Source: an uncultured Blautia sp.
GTDB lineage: Bacteria > Bacillota > Clostridia > Lachnospirales > Lachnospiraceae
Direction: 5' to 3'
Length of the DNA: 54,549 nt
Assembly: GCA_900541985.1 (NCBI GenBank)
Contig: UQLX01000016.1
Span: 1-54,549, forward strand
The notes beneath the pieces are model-generated. The model was given only the letters and a program-made list of their open reading frames with translations, ran no database searches and was not told where the DNA came from. A program made the position numbers and the translations under genes. This document shows positions 1 to 8,023 of the stretch, one piece after another. Numbering within the stretch: position 1 is the stretch's first letter; each line of letters begins with the position of its first letter.

Positions 1-228
1 GTATAAAATTTTCAATGTTCTTTCAATTTAGCCTTGACTTTTTATTTGCAGGCTTAATATTTATTTTTGACTTTCTCCCAAATTCGGGAAAAACCTATAT
101 TTGTATCAGCTAAAATGTTGATACATAAAAAGGGCAGTCAGTGTAAAAAAAGCAAAATTTTATGTACTCTGGCAGCTATCTTTGTTATTTCTCCTGCTCC
201 GGTAACATTTCTTTTTGCTTATTTTGCC
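1..228. other. AT-rich edge of mobile element, no supported gene
   Basis: This stretch lies downstream of the primase on the minus strand. It is AT-rich and holds only short open frames without ribosome sites. A minus-strand frame just after the primase stop gives a short peptide resembling a degraded coding end, but nothing recognisable. The element continues past the window edge, so its true end cannot be seen. Confidence 0.4.
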
Positions 229-2061
229 CTAAATGCCCTTAATTCCCTGATTCATATTTAACTGTTTATAATCTGTATCTGTTTCTTCAAAAGGTATTCT
301 TTCTTCTGGATCTACAGGACAAAAATCTTCTTCCTTAACTGCAATATCCTGATAATAAAACTCACCATTGTACTGTTTCAGAAGGAAACCTTTATCTGTC
401 ATATTCCTGAAAAAGTTGGATTTACCATGCCCCTGTCGGCCATTCTCTTTGCAGTATTCCTCATACATATGGAACACTTCACTTCGTTTCAGACGTTTTC
501 CTTTGGCACGCACCAATGACTCATCAATAAAAGCACAGATACTATCTGACGTCCGTTGCACTTCTCTTACACATTCTTTGCTGTGTTCGCTCTCCGTGAA
601 CTTTCCCTGTTCGTACAGATTTTTCAATGCAATCATCGCCATATGAATTGCATAATCGGATTCTGCCTGTACCTTTTCCTTTAAGTGCAGATCTTTTTCA
701 CCACTTTTTACTACCCGGTTCATATCAAGAATCAGTAGTCTGCGATAAAAAGCATCCGACTTATCCTCAAGATTCTGCGGCATTTCATTGGTAGAAAAGA
801 GTAACTTTGCATAAGAGTGAAAATGGATTGCATCCTGTCCCTTTTTCTCATAGATCAGTGTATCTTCACCGACTGCTTTCTTTAATACATCTGTGTTCTC
901 CATTGCTTTGCAGGGAATATCCGCACAGGCATTTAGTAGCTTTCCGTACATTCCTGTGGCATAGAATCGTTTGTTCAAATCCTGTAGAGAAATGCTGGAC
1001 ATATTGGTGATTCCAACCACATACTGGATCAGTGATACTGCCACAGACTTTCCGGTTCCACCATTTCCTTTCAGTGTAAGGAATTTCTGAAACTGCGTAT
1101 CCTGTGTCATGCAGTATCCAAAATACTCCCAGAATGTCTGCTGTTCTTCTTTATTTGGAAGAGACGATGCAAGATACTTTTTGATATTTTCTCCACCTTG
1201 TAACACCTGCTCACAATCCTCTGGATAATAGGGAAATGGAATCTGATTGATTGTCAGATAATCCGGATTGTGTTCCAGCATTTCACCCGTAACCGGATCA
1301 TAATATCCATTTTTGAAGTTGATCCACCGCACAGGTTGTTTATTTAGTTCATATGCCTCTCGGTGAACTTTTGGCTGTGCGATCAGCAGATTATAGATTC
1401 TTTTGATCACTCCACTCTGTATCTGGTCACGATAGATCAGCTTCTGGATACGGTATTTCATTCTTACCCCATCATGGTCTTCCAGGAAAACACCATGCTC
1501 ATAATAATACGGTGTGATTCCCACCACAAAAAACTGAACATTCTCCACCAGGTAATCTACAATCTCCATATCCCGGACACATTTCACATTTCCTTTTGCA
1601 TCAAATAAGTGAAAACGGCTCAGTTCCGGTTCTTCTTTCAGATCTCGCTCAAACCGAAGAATATACTGTTCCAGTAATTTCTCAACTTCTTTCTGATTAT
1701 CCAGTTTGCCAAGGTACTCCCTCTCTTTGAACAACTGCCAGCCCGCTTTTCCATCAAGACCAGCGTCTTTGAAAAATGTCTGTAACTTATCATTCATCCA
1801 CTTCACCGTACAGGCAGTCACATAATGATAGGCACTCTGACAGCTTCCAGTAAACTGAATAGATCTCATTTCCTCTATAAAAGAATCTGCACTGAAATAA
1901 TATCCATCATCTTCCTGCACCAAACAAAGTGCCTGATAACCTGACATCACAATATTCAATGCGATATCCTGATTGTCCACCAGAAAAATATAGGTCTGTG
2001 CCGTCCCTTCCGGATTGGTTTCCATATAATGCTTCAAAAACTTCTTGTTCAAACTTATCAC
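229..2061 (-). CDS. P4-family phage/plasmid primase-helicase (SF3 ATPase)
   Basis: The protein is a DNA-replication ATPase of the kind carried by integrative elements and phages, here 610 residues. Residues about 150-310 look like the D5/P4 linker region. A Walker A motif GNGGTGKS lies at residues 332-339, and a sensor-like strand LLFSTNEMP follows near residue 430, as in superfamily 3 helicases. The C-terminal 100 residues look like the winged-helix tail (LKRSEVFHMYEEYCKENGR). The N-terminus begins inside what resembles the end of a TOPRIM-like primase domain, so it may be a shortened form of the usual 750-850 residue protein. The GTG at 2061 touches the purine-rich GGAAG stretch; a TTG at 2052 has a better spaced site and could be the real start. 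It follows the TnpV gene on the same strand. Confidence 0.85.
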   Translation of the reverse strand: MISLNKKFLKHYMETNPEGTAQTYIFLVDNQDIALNIVMSGYQALCLVQEDDGYYFSADSFIEEMRSIQFTGSCQSAYHYVTACTVKWMNDKLQTFFKDAGLDGKAGWQLFKEREYLGKLDNQKEVEKLLEQYILRFERDLKEEPELSRFHLFDAKGNVKCVRDMEIVDYLVENVQFFVVGITPYYYEHGVFLEDHDGVRMKYRIQKLIYRDQIQSGVIKRIYNLLIAQPKVHREAYELNKQPVRWINFKNGYYDPVTGEMLEHNPDYLTINQIPFPYYPEDCEQVLQGGENIKKYLASSLPNKEEQQTFWEYFGYCMTQDTQFQKFLTLKGNGGTGKSVAVSLIQYVVGITNMSSISLQDLNKRFYATGMYGKLLNACADIPCKAMENTDVLKKAVGEDTLIYEKKGQDAIHFHSYAKLLFSTNEMPQNLEDKSDAFYRRLLILDMNRVVKSGEKDLHLKEKVQAESDYAIHMAMIALKNLYEQGKFTESEHSKECVREVQRTSDSICAFIDESLVRAKGKRLKRSEVFHMYEEYCKENGRQGHGKSNFFRNMTDKGFLLKQYNGEFYYQDIAVKEEDFCPVDPEERIPFEETDTDYKQLNMNQGIKGI

Positions 2062-2080
2062 TTCCTTTCAGACAAAGAAA

Positions 2081-2120
2081 AAGACGTAAGCCATATTATA
2101 TGACTCACGCCTTACTTCGC
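2081..2120 (-). terminator. possible terminator between tnpV and primase
   Basis: Arms GTAAG and CTTAC (2086-2090 and 2111-2115) enclose a second palindrome CATATTATATG. On the minus strand this is followed by GTCTTTTTCTTT. It could partly stop transcription coming from tnpV before the primase. The stem is weak, so this is tentative. Confidence 0.35.
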
Positions 2121-2172
2121 TCACAATATTCTATTTTTATCAGTTACCTGCAAGATTGGTTACTGGCAATCT

Positions 2173-2520
2173 TTATACATAAATCAATTCTTTCAGGATA
2201 ATCTCTTCTGCAATCGCTCTATGCTGATTAGCAGCTCTTACCCATACCATCTGGTCTTTTTCTTTATCCGGCAGTGATTCTTTTTCTTCCAACTGTTTCA
2301 AAATAACTTCTTCCCGCTCTCTTGCAGCCTTATCTACTTCCAGAAGATGTTCTCCGATCGTATCCTGCAAAAGCATGATCTGATACGTTGAATTTCGATG
2401 ATTTTTCAGATAATCTCTGCGTAAGAATCCATACTTACCAAGATGCTCCATCTGCTCGCCGGGTTTATAAGTAAGATTTGGGAGCAGGTATCCATTTACA
2501 TTTGTATAAGTCAGCTTCAT
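2173..2520 (-). CDS. tnpV: TnpV family transposon-encoded protein
   Basis: The 115-residue protein matches the TnpV family found in clostridial mobilisable transposons and conjugative elements. Typical features are the start MKLTYTNVNGYLLPNL, the centre GKYGFLRRDYLKNHR and the end AEEIILKELIYV. The biochemical role of TnpV is not established. A good ribosome site (AGAGAGG) lies 10 bases before the ATG. It sits upstream of the P4-type primase on the same strand, which supports a mobile element. No integrase or relaxase is visible, so the rest of the element must lie outside the window. Confidence 0.85.
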   Translation of the reverse strand: MKLTYTNVNGYLLPNLTYKPGEQMEHLGKYGFLRRDYLKNHRNSTYQIMLLQDTIGEHLLEVDKAAREREEVILKQLEEKESLPDKEKDQMVWVRAANQHRAIAEEIILKELIYV

Positions 2521-2715
2521 ATTACTATGACCTCTCTTTCGTTTGAATTATTGTCTGTAACAGAACCACACGTTCATGTTACGTCATTGCTACAAATCTT
2601 TCTTTCCATGTAATTTTGCGTCCAACCCGGGCAGATTTTCTTCAAAATCATGGATAAAGTGCTTCGTTTCTGTGTTGGGAAAATGAACGGAAACACTTGA
2701 TTTTACTGACTTTTT
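2521..2715. other. gap between mobile element and chromosome-like genes
   Basis: No gene is seen here. An imperfect inverted repeat (AAGTGCTTCGTTTC at about 2656, facing GAACGGAAACACTT at about 2681) is present. This is the likely zone of the junction between the element and the core chromosome, but no direct repeat confirming an attachment site can be seen in the window. Confidence 0.25.
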
Positions 2716-4455
2716 TCAATGTAACCTTATTATAACGTCCTCCCCGTACCCCACCGCCGGGTCAGGATACTTTACGATTCCCGGCAATGGCTGTGCGCCT
2801 CTCCTGAGATACGCTTTTACCTTTTCTCCCCACAAAAAAGGGTCATTCCCCCGGACAATTCCCCATTCCATCAAAAGCGCTGCTGCCCCGGTCACAAAAG
2901 GCGTTGCAAAAGAAGTACCTGTTACCGCGGCATATTCTCCCCCGGGAACCGGCGCTGTGATTCCCACTCCCGGCGCCACAAGATCCGGCTTGAAATAAGT
3001 AATACGTTCCCCTCCCCGTCCGGAAAAATCTGCCGGAGCATTCAGCCTGGAGTCATAAGCGCCCACAGAGATCACTTTTTCAGCAGTAGACGGAATCGTC
3101 AGCGTTTCCTCTGCTTTTGGATAATAAAAGCCCGTTCCCGGATTCAGTACCTGACCGCCCGGGAGCCACAGCTGATATCCTCCGTCTTTTATCCTGCGGC
3201 CTATGAGCTCCAGTCTCCAGACACCGGACAGAATGTATTCTTCCTGCGGTATAAAGTCGAAATAAACCTCCTGAGTCACCTGAAAAGGTCCCGGTTTCCC
3301 ATAATAAATCAGCAATTCTGTATTCTCTGTCCGGTATCTCTGCGTTCCTATCTGCTCCGCCAAAGGTCCTATCCTCTGACCGGAAGGTGTCACAAGGGAA
3401 ATCTCCATCTCATCTGCATAGGATTTCCAAAGCTGTACATTCAGTGTTTTTTCCCTGGAACTGACACTGAACTGGATTTCTGTGCTCTGTCCGGTATCCA
3501 GCGTACCCGATGTATGGATTCTGTCATTTCCATTGTTTCCGGTTCCCACGCATATCACTGTCCGTCCTGTATTTGATACATTTGTCAGATAAATCTCCGG
3601 AAGCGAATCTCCTCTGTGGGATCCATAATTATTTCCAAAGCTTACATTCAATGCCATCGGTTTTCCCAGAATCTGAGCCTGACGGATCAGATAATCCACT
3701 CCCTCCATCAGCTCCACCGTTCTTGGGAAAAAATTTTCTCCCGGTATTCCCATTTTTACGGCAATGATATCACTGGCATAAGCAGCTCCCCGGTTTACAC
3801 CTCCGGAGGCTCTGCCATTTCCCGCCGCAATTCCCAGTACGGAGGTCCCATGACCGCTGAGATCCCGTTCCCGTACAAGAAAATTCCCTTCCTGATCCGG
3901 AAGAGACAGAGCACGATTGATCTCTTCTCCGGTATATTCTACACCTCTCAGATAACCTTTCGGCGGATTTTGTCCTGGTTCCGGCTGTGCACTCTGATCC
4001 CACAGACTCAGAATCCGGCTGGTGCCATCCTCATTGCGAAAGTCCGGGTGTCTCCAGTCTACCCCCGAATCCACGATTCCCACAAGAACCCCTTTTCCCG
4101 AAAGGCCATTCGCTTCGCCTGCTCCCTGCACAGATCGGAAACAGGAGGCATCCAGCCCCTGCCGTACCTGAAAGTAAAGCCTTTTGGGAAGCTCAACAAA
4201 TTCCACCTGAGGATGACCTGCAAATTCCCGGATTTTATTTTGAGGAAGTGACACTACGGCAAATCCCCCCAAAAGAGGCACTGCCCGGATTCCATCTCCT
4301 GACAGTGCCTCTATATCTCCGCTGTATTTTATGATCACATCCCATAGCTGAGAGCCTTTTTCACTTCCTGCGCTGAGATTTGCTGACTTTTCCCGCTCTT
4401 CCTCCGTTGCGTCAAGAGCAAGATTTAAAAGATTATCCAGTTTCTGATCTGCCAT
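2716..4455 (-). CDS. Csp-like subtilisin family (S8) serine protease
   Basis: This 579-residue protein is a subtilase with the Csp layout known from clostridial germination proteases: an N-terminal pro-like domain (about residues 1-110), then a catalytic domain interrupted by a jelly-roll-like insert (about 320-450). The triad is complete: Asp129 in GIVDSGVDWRHPDF, His202 in GHGTSVLGIAAG and Ser515 in GTSFATPFVTGAA, with the oxyanion Asn in LNVSFGNN. There is no signal peptide, so it acts inside the cell or leaves by another route. In spore formers Csp proteases activate the cortex hydrolase SleC, but Lachnospiraceae carry many paralogues of unknown role, and no cspA/cspC/sleC partner is adjacent. 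The ribosome site is poor (GGCGG). It is divergent from the next gene. Confidence 0.9.
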   Translation of the reverse strand: MADQKLDNLLNLALDATEEEREKSANLSAGSEKGSQLWDVIIKYSGDIEALSGDGIRAVPLLGGFAVVSLPQNKIREFAGHPQVEFVELPKRLYFQVRQGLDASCFRSVQGAGEANGLSGKGVLVGIVDSGVDWRHPDFRNEDGTSRILSLWDQSAQPEPGQNPPKGYLRGVEYTGEEINRALSLPDQEGNFLVRERDLSGHGTSVLGIAAGNGRASGGVNRGAAYASDIIAVKMGIPGENFFPRTVELMEGVDYLIRQAQILGKPMALNVSFGNNYGSHRGDSLPEIYLTNVSNTGRTVICVGTGNNGNDRIHTSGTLDTGQSTEIQFSVSSREKTLNVQLWKSYADEMEISLVTPSGQRIGPLAEQIGTQRYRTENTELLIYYGKPGPFQVTQEVYFDFIPQEEYILSGVWRLELIGRRIKDGGYQLWLPGGQVLNPGTGFYYPKAEETLTIPSTAEKVISVGAYDSRLNAPADFSGRGGERITYFKPDLVAPGVGITAPVPGGEYAAVTGTSFATPFVTGAAALLMEWGIVRGNDPFLWGEKVKAYLRRGAQPLPGIVKYPDPAVGYGEDVIIRLH

Positions 4456-4509
4456 ATCCGCCGTCCTGCAGTCCCTTTATTGTAAAATATGCAGAAATCT
4501 TATATATGA

Positions 4510-4538
4510 TTGCATTTTCCCCTGTTATCCTGTATAGT
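4510..4538 (+). promoter_or_regulatory. promoter of hydro-lyase-like remnant
   Basis: TTGCAT (4510-4515) and TATAGT (4533-4538) are separated by 17 bases. They lie 37 bases before the ATG at 4575, which has the ribosome site AAGGAG. Confidence 0.6.
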
Positions 4539-4574
4539 ATTTTTATACGTTAATGTGAAAAAGGAGAAGTTTTT

Positions 4575-4910
4575 ATGTCATTTGATATCACACCTTATGT
4601 GGATATGTCCCCGGCTGAGGTTCGCTCTCTGATCCGCCAGGGTGTCATTGATTTTCCCACTGCCAGAATGCCAAATGTCCATGGCGCTCCTGTACATATG
4701 GGCGATCCGGAAAAGGTCGGTGTAAAAGATATCATGAAACCGGATTATGGAGAGGCGGTAGATATCTATCCCGGTGAAATCCCTGTTTTCTGGCCCTGCG
4801 GCGTCACCCCTCAGGCAGCTGTAGAAAATGTTATCTGGAAGCAAAAAAAGGTAAGCATGTTTGCAGACAGCCCTCCTGCCGGATCATCCGGCAAAGAGGG
4901 TATCTGCTGA
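4575..4910 (+). pseudogene. internally deleted D-glutamate cyclase/DUF1445-family hydro-lyase
   Basis: The family (PF07286, putative hydro-lyase/D-glutamate cyclase) is normally about 260 residues; this frame has 111. Residues 11-30 (SPAEVRSLIRQGVIDFPTA) match the family N-terminus, and residues 33-82 (HGAPVHMGDP, EIPVFWPCGVTPQA) match the C-terminal catalytic half. About 150 residues between them are absent, with the frame kept, and the joint falls at PTA/RMP. The usual ending (SPGHMFVTD) is replaced by SPPAGSSGKEGIC, encoded within a terminator-like hairpin. Promoter and ribosome site are intact, so a short protein may still be made. It could be a decayed gene or a retained minimal domain; decay is more likely because the substrate fold cannot be complete. 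Confidence 0.65.
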
Positions 4911-4926
4911 ACAGCTTACCGTTTTT
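4850..4926 (+). terminator. long four-helix terminator hairpin
   Basis: Four helices are nested in order: GGTAAGC (4850) with GCTTACC (4914), GCAGA (4863) with TCTGC (4903), CCCTC (4871) with GAGGG (4896), and GCCGGAT (4878) with ATCCGGC (4886). TTTTT follows at 4922. The hairpin includes the last 20 codons of the preceding reading frame. It stops plus-strand transcription before the convergent gene at 4946. Confidence 0.75.
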
Positions 4927-4945
4927 CTTATCTGTACCAGTATTT

Positions 4946-6232
4946 TTATCTGAACTTGATATTCGGATATACCCGCTCCATATAGGGATCCGGGAACCAG
5001 TCGTCCATCAGCTCTGCGATCCCGCTCTCTGCCGGAAGGCCGTCATGTCTTTTGGAATAACGGTCAAGAGCCAGTCCTGAAAGAAGAATATTTATACTCA
5101 TAAATACTACCATGACCATACACAAGGGCTTTCCGATCCGGACAGGGATCTTCTCGATCCATTTTGCCAGAAACGGATAGATCACCTTCATCCAGATAAT
5201 CGCTGCAAATCCCCAGAAGAAGCAGTAAAGAAGGTTGATCCTGCCCCCAAGGTTAAATGGAATCTTACTGTAATCCCAGAATACAGTACCAAATACTATT
5301 TCTGTAAACACACTGCAGATATATTCATAGGCGCCTCCCAGAATCGTTCCGCAGAGAAACAAACGTCTGTCACTTTGTTCCCGGTATCTATAAAGGATCC
5401 AGGTGAGCAGAGTGCAGCCCAGCCCCCATACAATACTGAATGGCCCAAACACCACACTGCTGCGGCTCATCCATCTTCCCATAGAAAACCGGCAGAAGAT
5501 TGTTTCCGTTATATCCCCCAGAAAAGCTCCAATAAAAAACAGAGAAACCAGCTTGTAAAATCCACATCCTGCTGCAAAAACCTCTTCTTTTTCCTCTTTT
5601 ACCAGGTTTGGATATGCCCTGATCATACGGGCCTGCAGTCTTCTGGTCATGGTATTTTCCAGAAGTCTTGAAGTTCTGCCAAGTCCTTCCACAATCTGAT
5701 CCATGCGTCCTTTTTTCTTTTTCATTCCCCAGACTGCCAGAACAGTTCCCAGAAAATCCACTGCCAGAAGTCCGAAGAATACCCACAGAATCATTTTTCC
5801 CCAGAATACAGGGAGCAGGGAGGTCAGCTTCAAAAGCAGCGGGTTCAGAAACCGGATCATAAGTACGGAACAGATTCCCCATAATACGGAAGTCTTCAGA
5901 CAGACATATCCGCCCAGATTAAACTTCTCTTCTGAATGATCCCACCATTTTTTATGCAGAGCCATTTCCATAAGACGGCCGGTAACATATTCCACAAAGG
6001 TATTGAGAACCATGCCGCCCAGAAACAGGAAGAAAATCCTTCCTTTTAATTCCGGAAGAAAAACAGCTACCACCACAGCTCCCAGTCCGTAAACCGGGCA
6101 TACCGGACCGCTGACAGCTCCCCGGTTTACAAAACGATGTCTTTTCACTGCTGCGACTATTACCTCTCCGCACCAGCCTGCAAACGAATAGATCATATAG
6201 AGCCAAAGCAGCTGATAAAACGAATATGACAT
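4946..6232 (-). CDS. duplicated CmpB-type membrane protein (putative ABC transporter permease, PF06541)
   Basis: This is a polytopic membrane protein of 428 residues, made of two copies of the CmpB-type unit. The first copy (about 1-150) has SFAGWCGEVIVAAVKRHRFVNRG and the second (about 225-370) has GAFLGDITETIFCRF; both contain the WD/WWDHS-YSKIPFNLGG signature region (KWWDHSEEKFNLGG and FWDYSKIPFNLGG). The family is labelled as an ABC permease in databases, but no ATPase gene is nearby and no substrate is known. The start is supported by AAAGGAG nine bases before the ATG and a good promoter upstream. About ten membrane segments are predicted by eye. Confidence 0.8.
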   Translation of the reverse strand: MSYSFYQLLWLYMIYSFAGWCGEVIVAAVKRHRFVNRGAVSGPVCPVYGLGAVVVAVFLPELKGRIFFLFLGGMVLNTFVEYVTGRLMEMALHKKWWDHSEEKFNLGGYVCLKTSVLWGICSVLMIRFLNPLLLKLTSLLPVFWGKMILWVFFGLLAVDFLGTVLAVWGMKKKKGRMDQIVEGLGRTSRLLENTMTRRLQARMIRAYPNLVKEEKEEVFAAGCGFYKLVSLFFIGAFLGDITETIFCRFSMGRWMSRSSVVFGPFSIVWGLGCTLLTWILYRYREQSDRRLFLCGTILGGAYEYICSVFTEIVFGTVFWDYSKIPFNLGGRINLLYCFFWGFAAIIWMKVIYPFLAKWIEKIPVRIGKPLCMVMVVFMSINILLSGLALDRYSKRHDGLPAESGIAELMDDWFPDPYMERVYPNIKFR

Positions 6233-6273
6233 GTCCTTGTTCTCCTTTTGAAGTCCATTTTTTAATAAAAAAC

Positions 6274-6302
6274 ATTGTATTTCATAAGGCGAATCCTGTC
6301 AA
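6274..6302 (-). promoter_or_regulatory. promoter of CmpB-type membrane protein
   Basis: Read on the minus strand, TTGACA (6297-6302) and TACAAT (6274-6279) are 17 bases apart, about 40 bases before the ATG at 6232. Confidence 0.7.
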
Positions 6303-6369
6303 GTTATGTAAGACCCCATCGTTTTTTTGTCACTTTTGTTGTTTTTTTGTTCTTTTTTATCAAAACCAT

Positions 6370-6398
6370 TTTACTTTTCGCACAAATTCAGTTATAAT
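6370..6398 (+). promoter_or_regulatory. promoter of sodium:solute symporter
   Basis: TTTACT (6370-6375) and TATAAT (6393-6398) are 17 bases apart in a T-rich stretch, 47 bases before the ATG at 6446. Confidence 0.6.
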
Positions 6399-6445
6399 TT
6401 ATTTATATTTTTTAGGATTTTTTTATATTTTAAGGAGGATTGAGT

Positions 6446-7873
6446 ATGGTTTTACAAACCCAGGCAATCATCATCGTAGTGGCATATCTGGTAGGTATGC
6501 TGGCAGTCGGTTTTGTCGTAGGCAAGCTGAAAATCAAAGACAGCAGTGACTACATGCTGGCTGGCCGCCGTATGGGACTGTTTATGGTGGCATTTTCCCT
6601 TTCCGCCAATAATATCGGCGGAGGCTCTACAACAGGTCTTGCACAAAAAGCCTTTGGCGACTGGGGAATGAGTGCGATCTGGTACGTTCTGGCAGCATCT
6701 GTTGCCATGATCCCTCTTGCCTATTTTGCACCTAAGATCCGTCAGACTATGGCAGTTACCATCCCTGAAGTAGTAGGACGCCGTTTTGGAAAAATTTCCA
6801 GTACCTTTACCGCAATTTTAGGAATTCTTTCTCTGTTCTGTCTGACCTCTTCTCAGATCGCAGCATCCGGAAGCGTTGTAGCCAGCCTGACCGGAATTCC
6901 TACAAATGTTGCTCTGGTCATTGCGGGAGCAGTTGTCATCCTTTATACCACATTCGGAGGAATGATCGCTGACCAGATTTCGGACCTGGTACAGTTTGCC
7001 ATCATCCTGGTGGGTCTTGCTATCGCAACTCCTATCGTCATTCGTGGATGCGGCGGCTGGGATGCGATCTCTGCAGCACTTCCTCCGGTACAGCTCGATT
7101 TTACAAAAATTGGCTGGGTTACGATTACCGGATATATTTTTAACTACTTCTGTACTTTCCTTGCCGGTCCTGAAATGGTATCCCGTTTCGAGACTGCCAA
7201 AGATGAAAAAACAGCCCGGCAGGCATCCTGGCTTTCTGCAATCCTGATGGCAGCTATGTCCATTTTCCCTACTCTGCTCGGTCTTGCAGCACTTGCAACC
7301 ATGCCTGACCTTGCTGACGGCGGCAAAAATGCAATGATGGCAGTTACCACCGCGCACGCTCCGGCATTTATCGTAGGTATGATTTCTGCGGCTATCATCT
7401 GCGCCACCATGTCCTCCGCAGACTCCAACCTTCTGTGTATGTCAACCATGATCATGAACGACCTCTACCTGGATTACGGCGGAAAGAAACTTTCTGACAA
7501 AAAAATCATTACCTACACAAGAGCCTGCAACGTGATCGCCGCAGTGATCGCCATGCTGATCGCCATGTTCGGTGTTCCTATTGTAACCATGAATACTTTC
7601 GCTTTCGGTATCCGGTGTGCTGGTCCGTTTGCAGCCTACGGTCTTGGCCTGATCGTGCCAAAGGCTACCAAAAATTCCGGTATCCTTTCCCTGTTCGGCG
7701 GAACCATCGGTTTCTGCTTCTGGCAGGTATTAAGCGGCGGCGGCTTCAAATTCGGCATCCTTCCGGTTGTTTTCGGATGTGCCGTCAGCACAGTAGTCTT
7801 CTTCATTGTGAACTTCATTGAGTGGAAACGCGGTGTACAGCCTGCTCCTTCCGCTTACATAGAAACCAAATAA
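6446..7873 (+). CDS. sodium:solute symporter (SSS family)
   Basis: The 475-residue protein is a secondary transporter that uses the sodium gradient. It has about 13 hydrophobic segments and the family signatures: YMLAGRRMGLFMVAFSLSAN near residue 38, the Ala/Gly-rich helix around GGGSTTGLAQKAFGDWG, and GMISAAIICATMSSADSNLL near residue 315, which carries the Ser/Asp pattern of sodium-binding TM8. The substrate cannot be told from sequence; no metabolic gene is adjacent. The ATG at 6446 is chosen because AAGGAGG ends seven bases before it; the in-frame TTG at 6440 is only one base from that site. The gene stands alone, convergent with the PTS operon. Confidence 0.9.
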   Translation: MVLQTQAIIIVVAYLVGMLAVGFVVGKLKIKDSSDYMLAGRRMGLFMVAFSLSANNIGGGSTTGLAQKAFGDWGMSAIWYVLAASVAMIPLAYFAPKIRQTMAVTIPEVVGRRFGKISSTFTAILGILSLFCLTSSQIAASGSVVASLTGIPTNVALVIAGAVVILYTTFGGMIADQISDLVQFAIILVGLAIATPIVIRGCGGWDAISAALPPVQLDFTKIGWVTITGYIFNYFCTFLAGPEMVSRFETAKDEKTARQASWLSAILMAAMSIFPTLLGLAALATMPDLADGGKNAMMAVTTAHAPAFIVGMISAAIICATMSSADSNLLCMSTMIMNDLYLDYGGKKLSDKKIITYTRACNVIAAVIAMLIAMFGVPIVTMNTFAFGIRCAGPFAAYGLGLIVPKATKNSGILSLFGGTIGFCFWQVLSGGGFKFGILPVVFGCAVSTVVFFIVNFIEWKRGVQPAPSAYIETK

Positions 7874-7879
7874 ATTTCC

Positions 7880-8018
7880 TGTTTGTAGGGGAGAGAGTCA
7901 GAATATTATTTTTTGTCTGCAAATGACATGCAGGAGTGCCAGCCAGCCTGCGGCTGGCACCCGGCCAAAGGCCGGAAATTGCCAGAATGATTTCTATTTG
8001 GCTGGTTACCTACAAACA
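7880..8018. repeat. palindrome-bounded intergenic element with GC-rich hairpins
   Basis: A perfect 10-bp inverted repeat, TGTTTGTAGG (7880-7889) and CCTACAAACA (8009-8018), bounds 139 bases. Inside lie two perfect hairpins: GTGCCAGCC/GGCTGGCAC (7936-7944, 7952-7960) and, directly adjoining, CCGGCC/GGCCGG (7961-7966, 7970-7975). It sits between two convergent genes and probably ends both transcripts, though no clear T-run follows the stems. It could also be a REP-like or small non-autonomous mobile element. Confidence 0.55.
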
Positions 8019-8023
8019 CAATT

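Noticed and set aside
67..261. A 64-codon frame at the left edge that could be a small membrane protein
   Set aside because: No ribosome site, overlaps the end of the primase gene on the other strand and has AT-rich chance composition.
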